The translations under genes and the position numbers were made by a program. Below, in pieces: positions 16,472 to 25,799 of a DNA stretch of 64,000 bases. Positions within the stretch are counted from its first letter, which is position 1; every line of letters starts with the position of its first letter. This stretch comes from CAWJFJ01 sp963800065 (GTDB lineage: Bacteria; Actinomycetota; Acidimicrobiia; Acidimicrobiales; UBA8190): contig CAWCZO010000002.1 in the NCBI GenBank assembly GCA_963800065.1, forward strand, positions 186,001-250,000, written 5' to 3'. The notes below the pieces were generated by a model. The model saw only the letters and a program-made list of their open reading frames with translations, was not told where the DNA came from and did not search any database.

Positions 16472-18000
16472 GACGCGTCGGAGCGGGTGTCGAGAGACCC
16501 CCGCTCCGAACCGTCCCGGTCGGCCCCGAGCACCAGAGTGGTGGCCCCGTGGTCCCGGTCGGATGCCGGGAGCTCGACCACGAACCGATTGACCTCGCCG
16601 ACACCGCTCTCGACCCAGACGCGTCCACCGTGGAGCCGGACGTGCTCGGCGACGAGGGAGAGTCCCAGACCGGTGCCTTCGGTGGCACCCCGACGGCCGG
16701 AGGTGTGACCCCGGTAGAAGCGCTCGAAGATGCGTTCTCGCTCGCCGGCGGCGACTCCGGGGCCGTGATCGATCACCACCAGGCGCACGCCATCGGGTGC
16801 CGGCTCCACGGTCAGGCCGGTGACCCCACCGGCGTACTGGGCGGCGTTGTCGACGAGATTGGCCACCACCCGCTCGATGCGTCGTTTGTCGACACGGAGC
16901 CGAAGTCCGGCCACGGCCGGATCGATGTCCACCAGATCGGCTCCGACACCGGCGGCCTGGGCCGCCTCGCGGACGAGCTCACCGACCTCGACCTCGTCCA
17001 GCGAGAGCTCGGCCGAACCGGTGTCCACCCGGCTGATCTCCAGGAGGTCGTCGACCATGCGCTGGAACCGCCGCAGCTCGGCGGTGAGGAGGTCGACGGC
17101 GGCGCGGCTGCGTGCCGGAAGGTCGTCGCGGTGCGACTCGAGGATGCCCAACGAGGTGACCAGGGTGGTGAGAGGGGAGCGAAGTTCGTGGCTGACGTCG
17201 GAGGTGAAGCGCGCCTCGCGTTCGATGCGCTCCAACAGAGCGTCGGCCATCCGGTTGAACGATGACGCCAGGGCGGAGAGATCGGGATCGTCAGCCGCCA
17301 CCAGGCGGACGTGGAGACGACCACCGGCGATCGTCTCGGCCGCCTTCGAGACCTCGTCCAAGGGGCGTAGAGCCCGACCCGAGGCCCACCGGCCGATGAC
17401 GGCCCCCGCCGCCGTGGTGACGAGGGCGGCCCCGGCCAGGGCCAGGGCCAGGATCCGGAGCGTGCGGGCCAATTCGTCGAGCGAGAAGACCTCGAAGTAG
17501 GCGAAGCCACCGCTCGGCACGGGGATACCCACCACCAGCTGGGGGGAACCGTCCAGGACGAAATGCTGGGTGGCCGGAGTGCCGGAGAGGACGAGTGCAC
17601 GCAGCCCGGCGGGAATGGCGTTCTCGCCCACGGAGATGGAGGTGGCGTACCACTGCCCGTGCTGCTCGAGGACGGAGAGCGACCCGGGAAGGGTGTCCAG
17701 GGAGTCGAGGAGCTGACCGATGTTCTGCGCCGGTGACCGCAGTGACGAGCGCGCCAGGGAGGCGTTCACGTACGCCTGGCGCAAGATGGCCGTTTCGCGC
17801 TCGTGCAGGATGAATTGCCGGGCGGTGAAATACGTGAGGCCGGCCATGGTGGCTGACAGCGCCAGCGCCCCCAGGCCGAAGGTGACCGTCACCCGGGACC
17901 GGAGTCCCAGCCGTGACCATTGGCGGCGACGGCCCTTGGCACCGTGGACGTCCGGTCGCCGACGGACGTCGGACTCCACGCGCAGACGACGACCGCGCAT
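16468..18000 (-). CDS. mtrB: Sensor histidine kinase, MtrB-like
   Basis: A 510-residue membrane kinase. TM1 is about 37-60, the extracytoplasmic sensor about 61-180, TM2 about 182-203, HAMP to about 256, and the HisKA box FTSDVSHELRSPLTT with H271. The ATPase domain has NLVDNAAQYA (381-390), DHGPGVA and GTGLGLSL (442-449). In Actinobacteria MtrAB controls cell wall, division and osmotic genes. The assignment rests on the response regulator upstream and the LpqB-like gene downstream, so orthology is probable rather than proven. Confidence 0.85.
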   Translation of the reverse strand: MRGRRLRVESDVRRRPDVHGAKGRRRQWSRLGLRSRVTVTFGLGALALSATMAGLTYFTARQFILHERETAILRQAYVNASLARSSLRSPAQNIGQLLDSLDTLPGSLSVLEQHGQWYATSISVGENAIPAGLRALVLSGTPATQHFVLDGSPQLVVGIPVPSGGFAYFEVFSLDELARTLRILALALAGAALVTTAAGAVIGRWASGRALRPLDEVSKAAETIAGGRLHVRLVAADDPDLSALASSFNRMADALLERIEREARFTSDVSHELRSPLTTLVTSLGILESHRDDLPARSRAAVDLLTAELRRFQRMVDDLLEISRVDTGSAELSLDEVEVGELVREAAQAAGVGADLVDIDPAVAGLRLRVDKRRIERVVANLVDNAAQYAGGVTGLTVEPAPDGVRLVVIDHGPGVAAGERERIFERFYRGHTSGRRGATEGTGLGLSLVAEHVRLHGGRVWVESGVGEVNRFVVELPASDRDHGATTLVLGADRDGSERGSLDTRSDAS

Positions 18001-18009
18001 CGCAGAGAC

Positions 18010-18699
18010 TCAGGCCGTCAGCTTGTAGCCCATTCCCCGCACAGTCAGGATGTGACGGGGATTGGCAGGATCCGGTTCGATCTTCGTCCGCAACCGTCGG
18101 ATGTGGACGTCGACCAGGCGACCGTCGCCGAAGTAGTCGTATCCCCAGACGCGGTCGAGGAGCTGCTCGCGACTGAGGACCTTTCCCGGGTTGGTGGCCA
18201 GCTCGCAGAGCAGTCGGAATTCCGTCCTGGTGCAGTGGACCTCCTCGCCGGCGCGCTCCACAGTCCCCTCGTCCGGCCTGACCTCCACCTCGCCGAAGGT
18301 GAGGACGCTCGGTTCGTCGACCGATCGTGCCCGGCGCAGCAACGCCCGGATCCGGGCGGCCAGCTCCTTGGCCACGAAGGGCTTGGTCACGTAGTCGTCG
18401 GCCCCCGCTTCGAGCCCGGCTACCACGTCGTGCGTGTCGGTCCGGGCCGTGACCATGATGACGGGGACCGCACTCGTTCGCCTCAGTTGACGGCAACACT
18501 CGAAGCCGTCCATACCCGGGAGCATCAGGTCGATGAGTACGACGTCCGACGGTTGCTCGGCGAAGTGCTCCAGGGCCACCTCGCCCGAACCGGCCTCGTC
18601 GACCTCGTATCCCTCGTCCTCCAGAGCCAGGCGCATCGAGGTCCTGATGCGTTCGTCGTCTTCCACGAGCAGCAGACGGTTGCTCACGGCCCTACCCAC
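18010..18699 (-). CDS. mtrA: OmpR-family response regulator, MtrA-like
   Basis: A 229-residue regulator. The receiver domain has the acidic pair VEDD, the phosphoacceptor D57 in VVLIDLMLPGMDG, and the conserved K in DDYVTKPF. The C-terminal winged helix ends RLRTKIEPDPANPRHILTVRG. GTG 18699 and GTG 18687 are both possible starts; the second gives MSNRLLLVEDD, nearer to relatives, with GGTAGGG just upstream. It lies 9 bp ahead of the kinase gene. Confidence 0.88.
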   Translation of the reverse strand: MGRAVSNRLLLVEDDERIRTSMRLALEDEGYEVDEAGSGEVALEHFAEQPSDVVLIDLMLPGMDGFECCRQLRRTSAVPVIMVTARTDTHDVVAGLEAGADDYVTKPFVAKELAARIRALLRRARSVDEPSVLTFGEVEVRPDEGTVERAGEEVHCTRTEFRLLCELATNPGKVLSREQLLDRVWGYDYFGDGRLVDVHIRRLRTKIEPDPANPRHILTVRGMGYKLTA

Positions 18700-18745
18700 C
18701 TCATGGCGCCGACGGGGAGTGCAGCGGACGGTGCCGGTGTGGTGA

Positions 18746-20437
18746 TCAGGTGTCGATCCAGATCTGGGGTGTCCAGATCGTCCCTACGATCATGCCGTAG
18801 GCCTTGCCCCCGGCGGGCGTCGTCGGGTTGTTGAAGTTCTGGACGTTCGAGGCGGAGACGATGGCCCAGGTGGCGCGGTCGTTCCAGATGTAGGGGAGGT
18901 CCTTGTTCAGGCGCTCGGCGATCTGCTGGTACGCCTTGGCCCGAACGGCCGGATTGGTGGACCGGCGTCCCTGCTGCAACAGGACCTCCATCTCGGGGTC
19001 CTTGTTCTGGGCGAAGTTGGGATTGAGGGAGCCGAAGATCTCCGTGGGGCTCCACCACAGGTAGTTCAGGTCGGGGTCGACGGCGGCGAATTGACGCCAG
19101 GACGCCGTCTGATACTGGCCGGCCAGGGCGTCGTTGATCTCGACCGACTCCTGGATCTGGGACAGGGTGACCTGCATGCCGACGGCCTGGAGTCGGTTCT
19201 GCATGTACTCGGCTGCCGTCACCGACGACGGGTCCGGCGTCGAGATCAGAGTGAAGGCCACCGGTTTGCCGATCTCGGCCTCCACCTCCTTCACCAGGGC
19301 GGCGGCGGCGGTGGGGTTGTAGGCGGGGTAGCCGCTGTCGGGCGCGTAGTACGGCGACCCGGGGATGAACGGCTGGTTGGTGGGGGCATTCACGCCCTTG
19401 TCGACGATCTTCGAGTAATCCTTGGAGCTGATGGCCATGGCCATGGCCTGACGCACCTTGAGGTTGCTCACCGGCTCCGCCGAGAGGTTGCACATGAGGA
19501 AGTTCATGTCGGGTTCGCCCACCACGTGTTGGGAGTCGTCGATGTAATTGTAAGCGTCGTTGTCGCGGAATTGCAGGATCACCTCGGGTACGTCGGTGTG
19601 CATGATGTCGATCGTTCCCGCCTCGAGGGAACTGGCCCGGGAGTCGGCGTCGGTGATCGGCCTGTAGGTGATCTGGTCCAGATAGGGGTATCCCGGACGC
19701 CAGTAGTGGGGGTTGCGTTTCGACGTGAAGTGGTCGTTCGGCTCCCAGTCCTCGAAGACGAATGGCCCCGTGCCGATGGGCTGCATGCCACCGTTCTTCT
19801 TGTTGGCGATCATGGCCGGGGCGATGATGTAGCCGCCCTGTCCGCCGATGCCCCCCGTCAGATAGGCGGGAAAGGGCACCCAGGGCTGAATGAGGGTGAT
19901 GGTGACGGTGTCGGGACTGGTGACGCTGATGGCGTTCGTCTTGGCCAATGACGGACTGAGGGTGATGCCGAGCTCCCCGGTGAGGAAGTGCTCGATGCTG
20001 CCGGCGATGGCGGCGGCATCGCACGGGGTGCCGTCGTGGAAGAGCACCCCGGGACGGACGCCGATCGTCCAGACCGAGTAGTCCTCGTTGGGTGTCACCG
20101 ACTGGGCCAGGTAGGGCTGGATGCTCCCGTCCTCGGCCACGATGGTGAGCGGGTCGAAGACGGTTCGGGCGTAGAGGACTCCGGTCTCGTCGAATCGACC
20201 GGTGGCGGGGTCGAAACTCTGGTCCTCGTCCTCGGTGCCGAAGACCAGGCTCCCGCCCCTCTTCGGGGTGGCGCTGGTGATGCCGTCGCGCGGGCCCGTC
20301 ACCTTCGGCGCACCCGAGCCCGTCCCCGAGCTGCAGGCGTCGAGGAGGCCGCCCGCTCCCACGCCGGCGGCGGCAACCCCGGCGGCGCCCAGGGCCCCAC
20401 GGGCCAGAAACGATCTGCGGTCGATGCGGTCAGGCAC
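18746..20437 (-). CDS. ABC transporter solute-binding lipoprotein (SBP_bac_5)
   Basis: A 563-residue family 5 (peptide/nickel-type) solute-binding protein. The N-terminus has a twin-arginine motif RRSFLARGA and a lipobox ending LLDAC (C35), so it is likely a Tat-exported lipoprotein. SLVFGTEDEDQSFDPATG begins the mature domain, and typical signatures continue (YSVWTIGVRPGVLFHDGTP). GTG 20437 follows GGGGAGGGA. No permease or ATPase genes are adjacent; instead it is 46 bp upstream of the mtrA-like gene on the same strand, so it may serve sensing as well as uptake (inference). Confidence 0.87.
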   Translation of the reverse strand: MPDRIDRRSFLARGALGAAGVAAAGVGAGGLLDACSSGTGSGAPKVTGPRDGITSATPKRGGSLVFGTEDEDQSFDPATGRFDETGVLYARTVFDPLTIVAEDGSIQPYLAQSVTPNEDYSVWTIGVRPGVLFHDGTPCDAAAIAGSIEHFLTGELGITLSPSLAKTNAISVTSPDTVTITLIQPWVPFPAYLTGGIGGQGGYIIAPAMIANKKNGGMQPIGTGPFVFEDWEPNDHFTSKRNPHYWRPGYPYLDQITYRPITDADSRASSLEAGTIDIMHTDVPEVILQFRDNDAYNYIDDSQHVVGEPDMNFLMCNLSAEPVSNLKVRQAMAMAISSKDYSKIVDKGVNAPTNQPFIPGSPYYAPDSGYPAYNPTAAAALVKEVEAEIGKPVAFTLISTPDPSSVTAAEYMQNRLQAVGMQVTLSQIQESVEINDALAGQYQTASWRQFAAVDPDLNYLWWSPTEIFGSLNPNFAQNKDPEMEVLLQQGRRSTNPAVRAKAYQQIAERLNKDLPYIWNDRATWAIVSASNVQNFNNPTTPAGGKAYGMIVGTIWTPQIWIDT

Positions 20438-20570
20438 GGTCCCTCCCCGTCAGCGTGTCCACGTTTCGGTGCCGGGGAGGCTTTGGCCCTGCCGGGGTCA
20501 CTGGCACGCCAGATCGGGTTTCACCCTCCACCGGGGCCAGAGGATAGCTCCCGAGGGGCTTCGCCACAGG

Positions 20571-20576
20571 TAGCGT
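20571..20576 (+). promoter_or_regulatory. Leaderless -10 hexamer for xerC
   Basis: TAGCGT ends 6 nt before ATG 20583. The remaining 145-bp divergent gap (20438-20582) contains the Shine-Dalgarno of the solute-binding protein and nothing else recognised. Confidence 0.5.
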
Positions 20577-20582
20577 GGGGAC

Positions 20583-21512
20583 ATGGCCTGGAACGTCGAC
20601 GCGTTCTCGCGGTCATTGGGCGGACTCTCGCCCGAAACCGTGCGTGCATACACCGGCGACGTCCGGGGCTTCGTCGAGTGGGCCGGTCGGGGAGGAGTCA
20701 CCGGACCGGCCGGCGTCGACCGTCTGCTGCTGCGCCGGTACTTGGCGTATCTCTCGACACGACGACATGCGCGGACGACGGTGGCGCGCAAGGCGGCTTC
20801 CCTCCGGTGCTACTTCTCCTGGTCGGCCGGGCGCGGCGACGTGACCGTGGATCCGGCCCGTCGGCTGACGGCCCCGAGCGGGGGTGCCCGGTTGCCGCGT
20901 GTTCTCGACCGTGGCGAGATCGCGGCCCTGATCGAGAGTCCGCAGTCCGTCACGACCGAGGAACCGATGACGGCAACGCCCCTCCGGGGGCCGTCGCCGG
21001 CCGGTGTCGGCGCCGCCGCCACCCGGGCCCGCGACGATGCCGTCCTGGAGCTGCTCTACGGATGTGGTCTTCGGGTGGCGGAGCTCTGCGGTCTCGACGA
21101 CGGCGACATCGACGTGGCGGGCCGGATGGTCACGGTGTGCGGCAAGGGTGGTCGGGAGCGGCGCGTTCCCATGCACGATCTCTGTGCCCAGGCGGTCACC
21201 CGGTGGATGGAGACGGGCCGTCCCCATTACACCCGTCCGGAGTCTCCCGCCGGGGCGATCTTCCTGAACCGGGCCGGCCGGCGCCTCGGTCCACGGGACG
21301 TCAGGAGGCTCCTGGACCGTCGCTCGCCCGTGCCCACGCACCCCCATGCGTTACGGCACAGCTTCGCCACCCACCTGCTCGACGGTGGCGCCGACCTGCG
21401 TGTCGTGCAGGAACTCCTGGGTCACGCCAGCCTCCAGACCACCCAGGTCTACACTCATGTCAGCAAGGAGCGGCTGCTCTCGGTCCACGGAGCGACGCAT
21501 CCCCGTGCATAG
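20583..21512 (+). CDS. xerC: Tyrosine recombinase XerC/D type
   Basis: A 309-residue site-specific recombinase that resolves chromosome dimers. The N-terminal SAM-like core-binding domain spans 1-90. Catalytic residues are visible: R164 (CGLRVAEL), K188 (CGKGGRERRVP), H255 and R258 (HALRHSF), H281 and nucleophile Y290 (TQVYTHV). A roughly 25-residue low-complexity insert (120-148) precedes the catalytic core. XerC and XerD cannot be told apart from one copy; the position upstream of whiG suggests the housekeeping XerC. No phage genes surround it. Confidence 0.88.
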   Translation: MAWNVDAFSRSLGGLSPETVRAYTGDVRGFVEWAGRGGVTGPAGVDRLLLRRYLAYLSTRRHARTTVARKAASLRCYFSWSAGRGDVTVDPARRLTAPSGGARLPRVLDRGEIAALIESPQSVTTEEPMTATPLRGPSPAGVGAAATRARDDAVLELLYGCGLRVAELCGLDDGDIDVAGRMVTVCGKGGRERRVPMHDLCAQAVTRWMETGRPHYTRPESPAGAIFLNRAGRRLGPRDVRRLLDRRSPVPTHPHALRHSFATHLLDGGADLRVVQELLGHASLQTTQVYTHVSKERLLSVHGATHPRA

Positions 21513-21521
21513 GGAGAGTCG

Positions 21522-22376
21522 GTGACAGACGACGACGGCTCGACGGCTCGATTGTGGGTCGAGTACAAGCAGAGTGGTGACCGTCGTATCCGCGACCAGC
21601 TGATCGTCCTCTACTCGCCGTTGGTGAAGTACGTCGCCGCCCGTGTGGCCGTCGGACTTCCCCAGCATGTCGATGGCGCCGACCTGGCCAGCTACGGGGT
21701 GATCGGGCTGATCGACGCCATCGATCGCTATGACCCGGTCCGCCAGGTCAAGTTCGAGACCTACGCCATCCCCCGCATCAGGGGCGCCATCATCGATGAG
21801 CTCCGGGCCATCGACTGGGTGCCGCGGTCGGTACGGGCCAAGGCACGGTCGGTGGAGCAGGCCTACGCGTCGTTGGAGGCCACCCTCCTGCGGACGCCGA
21901 CGGACGCCGAGGTGGCAGCCGAGCTCGACATCTCGGAGCAGGATCTCCAGGACATCCTCCGGCAGATCTCCTTCGTGGGCGTGGCCGCCCTGGACGAGGT
22001 CTTTCTGGTGGGGGGAGACCGTAGCGAGCGGACCACCCTCGGTGACACCATCCCCGACGCCGCCGCCGGCCCGGTGGCGATGTTCGAGGACAAGGAGTCC
22101 AAGGAGATCCTCTCCCAGGCCATCATGCAGCTCGGTGACCGGGAGCGGACCGTTCTGTCGCTGTACTACTACGAAGGTCTGACCCTGGCCGAGATCGGGG
22201 AGATCCTGGGGGTCACCGAGAGCCGGGTCTGTCAGATCCACACCAAGGCGGTGCTACAGCTCCGGGCCCGGTTGAGTGACCGGACCACCCCCGACGGGAC
22301 GGACCCTCCGGCCCGGGGTCGGTCCGGAGGCGGACGTCGGGGAACCCAGCAGAGCGTGGCCACCAGAACGGGTTGA
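21522..22376 (+). CDS. whiG: FliA/WhiG-type RNA polymerase sigma factor
   Basis: A 284-residue group 3 sigma factor. Region 2 reads YSPLVKYVAARVAVGLP and YGVIGLIDAIDRYDP; region 3 has WVPRSVRAKARSVEQAY; region 4 has YYYEGLTLAEIGEILGVTES. The C-terminal tail is basic and low-complexity. In Streptomyces WhiG starts sporulation and lies near rpsB, as here. No flagellar genes are present in the window, so the regulon is unknown. GTG 21522 follows GGGAGAG. Confidence 0.92.
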   Translation: MTDDDGSTARLWVEYKQSGDRRIRDQLIVLYSPLVKYVAARVAVGLPQHVDGADLASYGVIGLIDAIDRYDPVRQVKFETYAIPRIRGAIIDELRAIDWVPRSVRAKARSVEQAYASLEATLLRTPTDAEVAAELDISEQDLQDILRQISFVGVAALDEVFLVGGDRSERTTLGDTIPDAAAGPVAMFEDKESKEILSQAIMQLGDRERTVLSLYYYEGLTLAEIGEILGVTESRVCQIHTKAVLQLRARLSDRTTPDGTDPPARGRSGGGRRGTQQSVATRTG

Positions 22377-22437
22377 CCCGCCGGCCGACCGCCCCGACGG
22401 TGGCCCCACGCAGGTGAAGCGGTCCGGCTCGGTCGAG

Positions 22438-22526
22438 TACCATAGAGTGCTCCCCGCCTCCCGGTGGGGACGTCACGCACACCGAAGCACCCGGGCGCGT
22501 CCAACGGTCGTCCCCCCTGGGGGGAC
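22438..22526 (+). promoter_or_regulatory. rpsB leader: candidate promoter and two hairpins
   Basis: TACCAT (22438-22443) is a possible -10. Downstream are a hairpin TCCCC/GGGGA (22451-22455 with 22466-22470) and a perfect short palindrome GTCCCCCC/GGGGGGAC (22510-22517 with 22519-22526). The leader lies between whiG and rpsB. Autogenous control by S2 is known for rpsB-tsf in other bacteria; whether this leader does that is inference. Confidence 0.35.
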
Positions 22527-22564
22527 GCAGCGCCGGGGAAGGACAACCGATGGGAGGACCAGCC

Positions 22565-23620
22565 GTGGCCGTTGTCACGACACGGCAGTTGCTGGAGGCC
22601 GGGATGCATTTCGGCCACCAGACACGCCGATGGAACCCGAAGATGCGACGCTTCATCCTGGGCGAGCGCAACGGGATCTACATCATCGATCTGAACAAGA
22701 CCCTCGCCGGTCTCGAGGAGGCGTACGGCTACGTCCGAGACCTCGTGGCCAAGGGCGGGATCGTTCTATTCGTGGGTACCAAGAAGCAGACGCAGGGACC
22801 CATAGCCACCTATGCCCGGGCCTGTGGGATGCCCTTCGTGAACGAACGGTGGCTGGGCGGAATGCTCACCAACTTCGCCACTATCTCGTCGCGGACCGGC
22901 AAGCTCCGCGAATACGAGGCGATGGAGAGGGCGGGCGACTTCGACGCCATGCCGAAGAAGGAGGGCCTGAAGCATCGTCGAGAGCTGGAGAAGCTCCGGC
23001 GCAACCTCGGTGGTATCCGTGACCTCGACCGTCTTCCCGACACCGTCTTCGTGATCGACACGAAGAAGGAGCACATCGCCGTCACCGAGGCCAACAAGCT
23101 CGGGATGCCGATCGTCGCTGTCGTCGACACGAACTGCGACCCTGACGTGATCACCTACGTGATCCCCGGTAACGACGACGCCATCCGTTCGGGGGCGCTC
23201 ATGTGCCGGGTCCTGGCCGAAGCGGTGATCGAGGGCCGGTGGGTGGCCGAACATCAGCGGGCGGTGGCGCCGCCGGTACCGGCGGCCCCGGCCGGTCGTG
23301 GCCAGCTCCGTCGGGCCGGGGCCGGAACCACGGGGACCCTCGATCCCACTCCACCAGGTTCCGCCGATGCCCCGCCGGCGCCATCGCCGGACCCGGGAAC
23401 TCCTGACGCGACGGCCGGTGTCGCGTCCCCGCCGGCTACGTCAGCGCCGCCCCCGGCGAGCACGACTCCGCCCGCTGGCGAGGTGACGGCCGGCGTCGAC
23501 GATCCCACCGAGGGCGCGGCGCCCACACCCCCTGTGGCCGGTCCCGAAGCGGTTCCGCCGGCGGCCGCCGCGGCCTCGTCCGAGGAACCCCCGGGCGACG
23601 GTCCGCCCGAGGCGGGCTGA
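22565..23620 (+). CDS. rpsB: 30S ribosomal protein S2
   Basis: A 351-residue S2. GTG 22565 is chosen over ATG 22550 because the protein then begins MAVVTTRQLLEAGMHFGHQT as in relatives and has GGGAGGA at 22552-22558. The core ends near residue 240. The remaining about 110 residues are an Ala/Pro/Thr-rich, acidic, probably disordered tail, longer than the usual actinobacterial tail. FVGTKKQTQ and NERWLGGMLTNF are diagnostic. It is followed after 3 bp by tsf. Confidence 0.96.
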   Translation: MAVVTTRQLLEAGMHFGHQTRRWNPKMRRFILGERNGIYIIDLNKTLAGLEEAYGYVRDLVAKGGIVLFVGTKKQTQGPIATYARACGMPFVNERWLGGMLTNFATISSRTGKLREYEAMERAGDFDAMPKKEGLKHRRELEKLRRNLGGIRDLDRLPDTVFVIDTKKEHIAVTEANKLGMPIVAVVDTNCDPDVITYVIPGNDDAIRSGALMCRVLAEAVIEGRWVAEHQRAVAPPVPAAPAGRGQLRRAGAGTTGTLDPTPPGSADAPPAPSPDPGTPDATAGVASPPATSAPPPASTTPPAGEVTAGVDDPTEGAAPTPPVAGPEAVPPAAAAASSEEPPGDGPPEAG

Positions 23621-23623
23621 ACG

Positions 23624-24418
23624 GTGCCCCCCTTCACCGCCAAGGACGTTCAGACCCTGCGCCGGGCCACCGGCGCCGGGATGTTGGACTGCAAGCGGGC
23701 GCTCGAAGAGAACGATGGCGACATGGAGGCGGCGAAGCAGTGGCTTCGCGAGCAGGGACTGGCCGGTGCGGCGAAGCGGGCGGACCGCGAGGCGACGCAG
23801 GGTGCGGTGGCCATCGGTGTCGTCGGACATAACGCGTCCATCGTCGAATTGCGCTGTGAGACGGATTTCGTCGCCATGTCGGAGGCCTTCGTGTCCCTGG
23901 CCGACGACCTGGCGAAGGCGGTGGCCGAAAAGGGCGATGTAGCGGCCAAGGACGGTGCCGGTGCCATCGACGAGTTGAAGACGACGCTCAAGGAGAACAT
24001 CTCGCTCGGCCCGGTGATCCGCTTCGAGCTCGGTGACGACGCCACCCTCGGCACCTATCTCCACATGCAGTCGGGTCGGGGAGTGAATGCCGTCTTGGTC
24101 GAGATGCGGGCGGCCTCCGAGGAGTTGGCCCACGACGTCGCCGTCCACATCGCCTTCGCCCGTCCCCTTTATCTTCGTCGGGAGGATGTCCCCGAGGACG
24201 AGGTGGCGGCCGAGCGGGCCACGGTGGAGGCCATCTCCCGCAACGAGGGCAAGCCCGAGGCCGCCCTGGCGAAGATCATCGACGGCCGGATGAACGGCTG
24301 GTTCAAGGAGCGGTGCCTGCTCGAACAGCCCTACGCCAGGGACGAAAAGCGCACGATCGCCGACCTGATCGGAAGTGCCGAGATCGTGCGCTTCGCGCAG
24401 GTCGTCGTCGGCGGCTAG
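23624..24418 (+). CDS. tsf: Elongation factor Ts
   Basis: A 264-residue guanine nucleotide exchange factor for EF-Tu. RRATGAGMLDCKRALEEN is the N-terminal UBA-like domain signature and ELRCETDFVAMS is the EF-Tu-contacting TDFVA motif. The GTG start lies 3 bp after rpsB, so the two are translationally linked. There is no sign of degeneration. Confidence 0.97.
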   Translation: MPPFTAKDVQTLRRATGAGMLDCKRALEENDGDMEAAKQWLREQGLAGAAKRADREATQGAVAIGVVGHNASIVELRCETDFVAMSEAFVSLADDLAKAVAEKGDVAAKDGAGAIDELKTTLKENISLGPVIRFELGDDATLGTYLHMQSGRGVNAVLVEMRAASEELAHDVAVHIAFARPLYLRREDVPEDEVAAERATVEAISRNEGKPEAALAKIIDGRMNGWFKERCLLEQPYARDEKRTIADLIGSAEIVRFAQVVVGG

Positions 24419-24471
24419 GTCTCCAGGCCGCAGCGGTGACGGGATCGGGCGGGCCGGTGTCGGGGCAGGGG

Positions 24472-25192
24472 GTGAATGTGCGGCGTCGCCTCGTGCTCAA
24501 GATGTCGGGCGAGGCCCTGGCGTCGTCGGCCTCCGACGAGACCATCGACGCCACCGTGGTGGAGCGTCTGGCGCGGCGAAATCGCCACCGCCCAGGTCGA
24601 ACTCGACCTCGAACTGGCCATCGTGGTGGGCGGCGGCAACATCTGGCGGGGCACGACGGGAACCGGCCAAGGAATGGATCGGACCACGTCGGACACCATG
24701 GGAATGCTCGCCACCGTCATCAACGCGCTGGCCCTGCAGGACGCCATCGAACGTCTCGGCCCCCCCACACGCGTCCTGTCGGCCGTCCAGATGGCGGAGG
24801 TGGCCGAGCCGTACATCCGTCGCCGTGCCATCCGCCACCTGGAGAAGGGGCGTGTGGTCATCTTCGCCGCCGGCATGGGCAATCCCTACTTCACGACCGA
24901 CACCTCGGCCGCCCTTCGGGCGGCCGAGATCGAGGCGGAGATGCTCCTGAAGGGGACGCATTCCGGTGTAGACGGGGTCTACAGCGCCGACCCCAAGCTC
25001 GATCGGGCAGCCCTGCGCTACGACACCCTCGGTTTCATGGACGTGGTGAACCGGGACCTCCGGGTCCTGGACCTCACGGCCATCACCTTCTGCAAGGACA
25101 ACGGCCTCCCGGTCCTGGTCTTCGACCTGATGGGGCCCGGGAACCTGCGTCGTGCGCTCGCCGGCGACGAGATCGGTACGCTGATCAAGTGA
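24472..25192 (+). CDS. pyrH: UMP kinase, broken by one-base frameshift
   Basis: Bacterial UMP kinase makes UDP for RNA and envelope synthesis. The N-terminal part (RRRLVLKMSGEAL) is in one frame and the rest, from EIATAQVELDLELAIVVGGGNIWRG, is in another. Removing one G from GG 24575-24576 in GCGCGGCG joins them as LAREIATAQ and restores a full protein of about 240 residues. Later motifs are intact: TGTHSGVDGVY-like ADP site and DLTAITFC. PyrH is normally essential, so a sequencing error is likelier than a real mutation. GTG 24472 or 24478 is the likely start. The stop overlaps frr. Confidence 0.85.
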
Positions 25193-25761
25193 TGGACGAC
25201 GATCTGTCCCTGGTGGTGCTGGCCGACGCCCGGGACCGCATGGAGAAGGCGGTGGGCCACACCCAGACGGAATTCGGCGGCGTCCGGACGGGCCGGGCCA
25301 CCTCGGGCCTGGTGGAACACCTCCGGGTGGACATCTACGGTGCCGAGGTGGAATTGCGGCAGGTGGCGGGACTGAGTGTGCCCGAGGCGCGCATGCTCGT
25401 GATCGCCCCGTACGACAAGTCCACCCTGGCGGCCATCGAGAAGGCGATCCAGGCGTCGGATCTCGGAATCACGCCGTCGAACGACGGGAACGTCATTCGT
25501 CTCGCCTTCCCGCCGCTCACCGAGGAGAGGCGGAAGGATCTGGTGAAGGTCGTCCGCCACAAGGCGGAGGAGGGCCGGGTCGCCATCAGGAACCTCCGTC
25601 GGGCGGCGCGTCACGAGCTCGAGGCGCTCGAACGTGACGGCGATCTCTCTTCCGATGACCTCGAGCGGGTCGAGCGCGATCTGGAGAAGCTCACACACGA
25701 CATGGTGGCGGCGGTCGACAAGCTCCTTGGCCACAAGGAGCAGGAGCTGCTCGAGATCTGA
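25192..25761 (+). CDS. frr: Ribosome recycling factor
   Basis: A 189-residue factor that, with EF-G, splits post-termination ribosomes. FGGVRTGRATSGLVEHLRVD, PYDKSTLAAIEKAIQ and the LTEERRKDLVKVVRHKAEEGR helix are hallmark segments. The ATG starts inside the pyrH stop (TGATG), giving tight coupling. Confidence 0.97.
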   Translation: MDDDLSLVVLADARDRMEKAVGHTQTEFGGVRTGRATSGLVEHLRVDIYGAEVELRQVAGLSVPEARMLVIAPYDKSTLAAIEKAIQASDLGITPSNDGNVIRLAFPPLTEERRKDLVKVVRHKAEEGRVAIRNLRRAARHELEALERDGDLSSDDLERVERDLEKLTHDMVAAVDKLLGHKEQELLEI

Positions 25762-25799
25762 CCCAGCCGGGCCCCCCAGAGGGCCTGTCAGGAGGCGAT

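Noticed and set aside
20583..21512. xerC as the integrase of a mobile element
   Set aside because: No phage or plasmid genes, no direct-repeat boundaries, and the housekeeping neighbour whiG-rpsB order is conserved.
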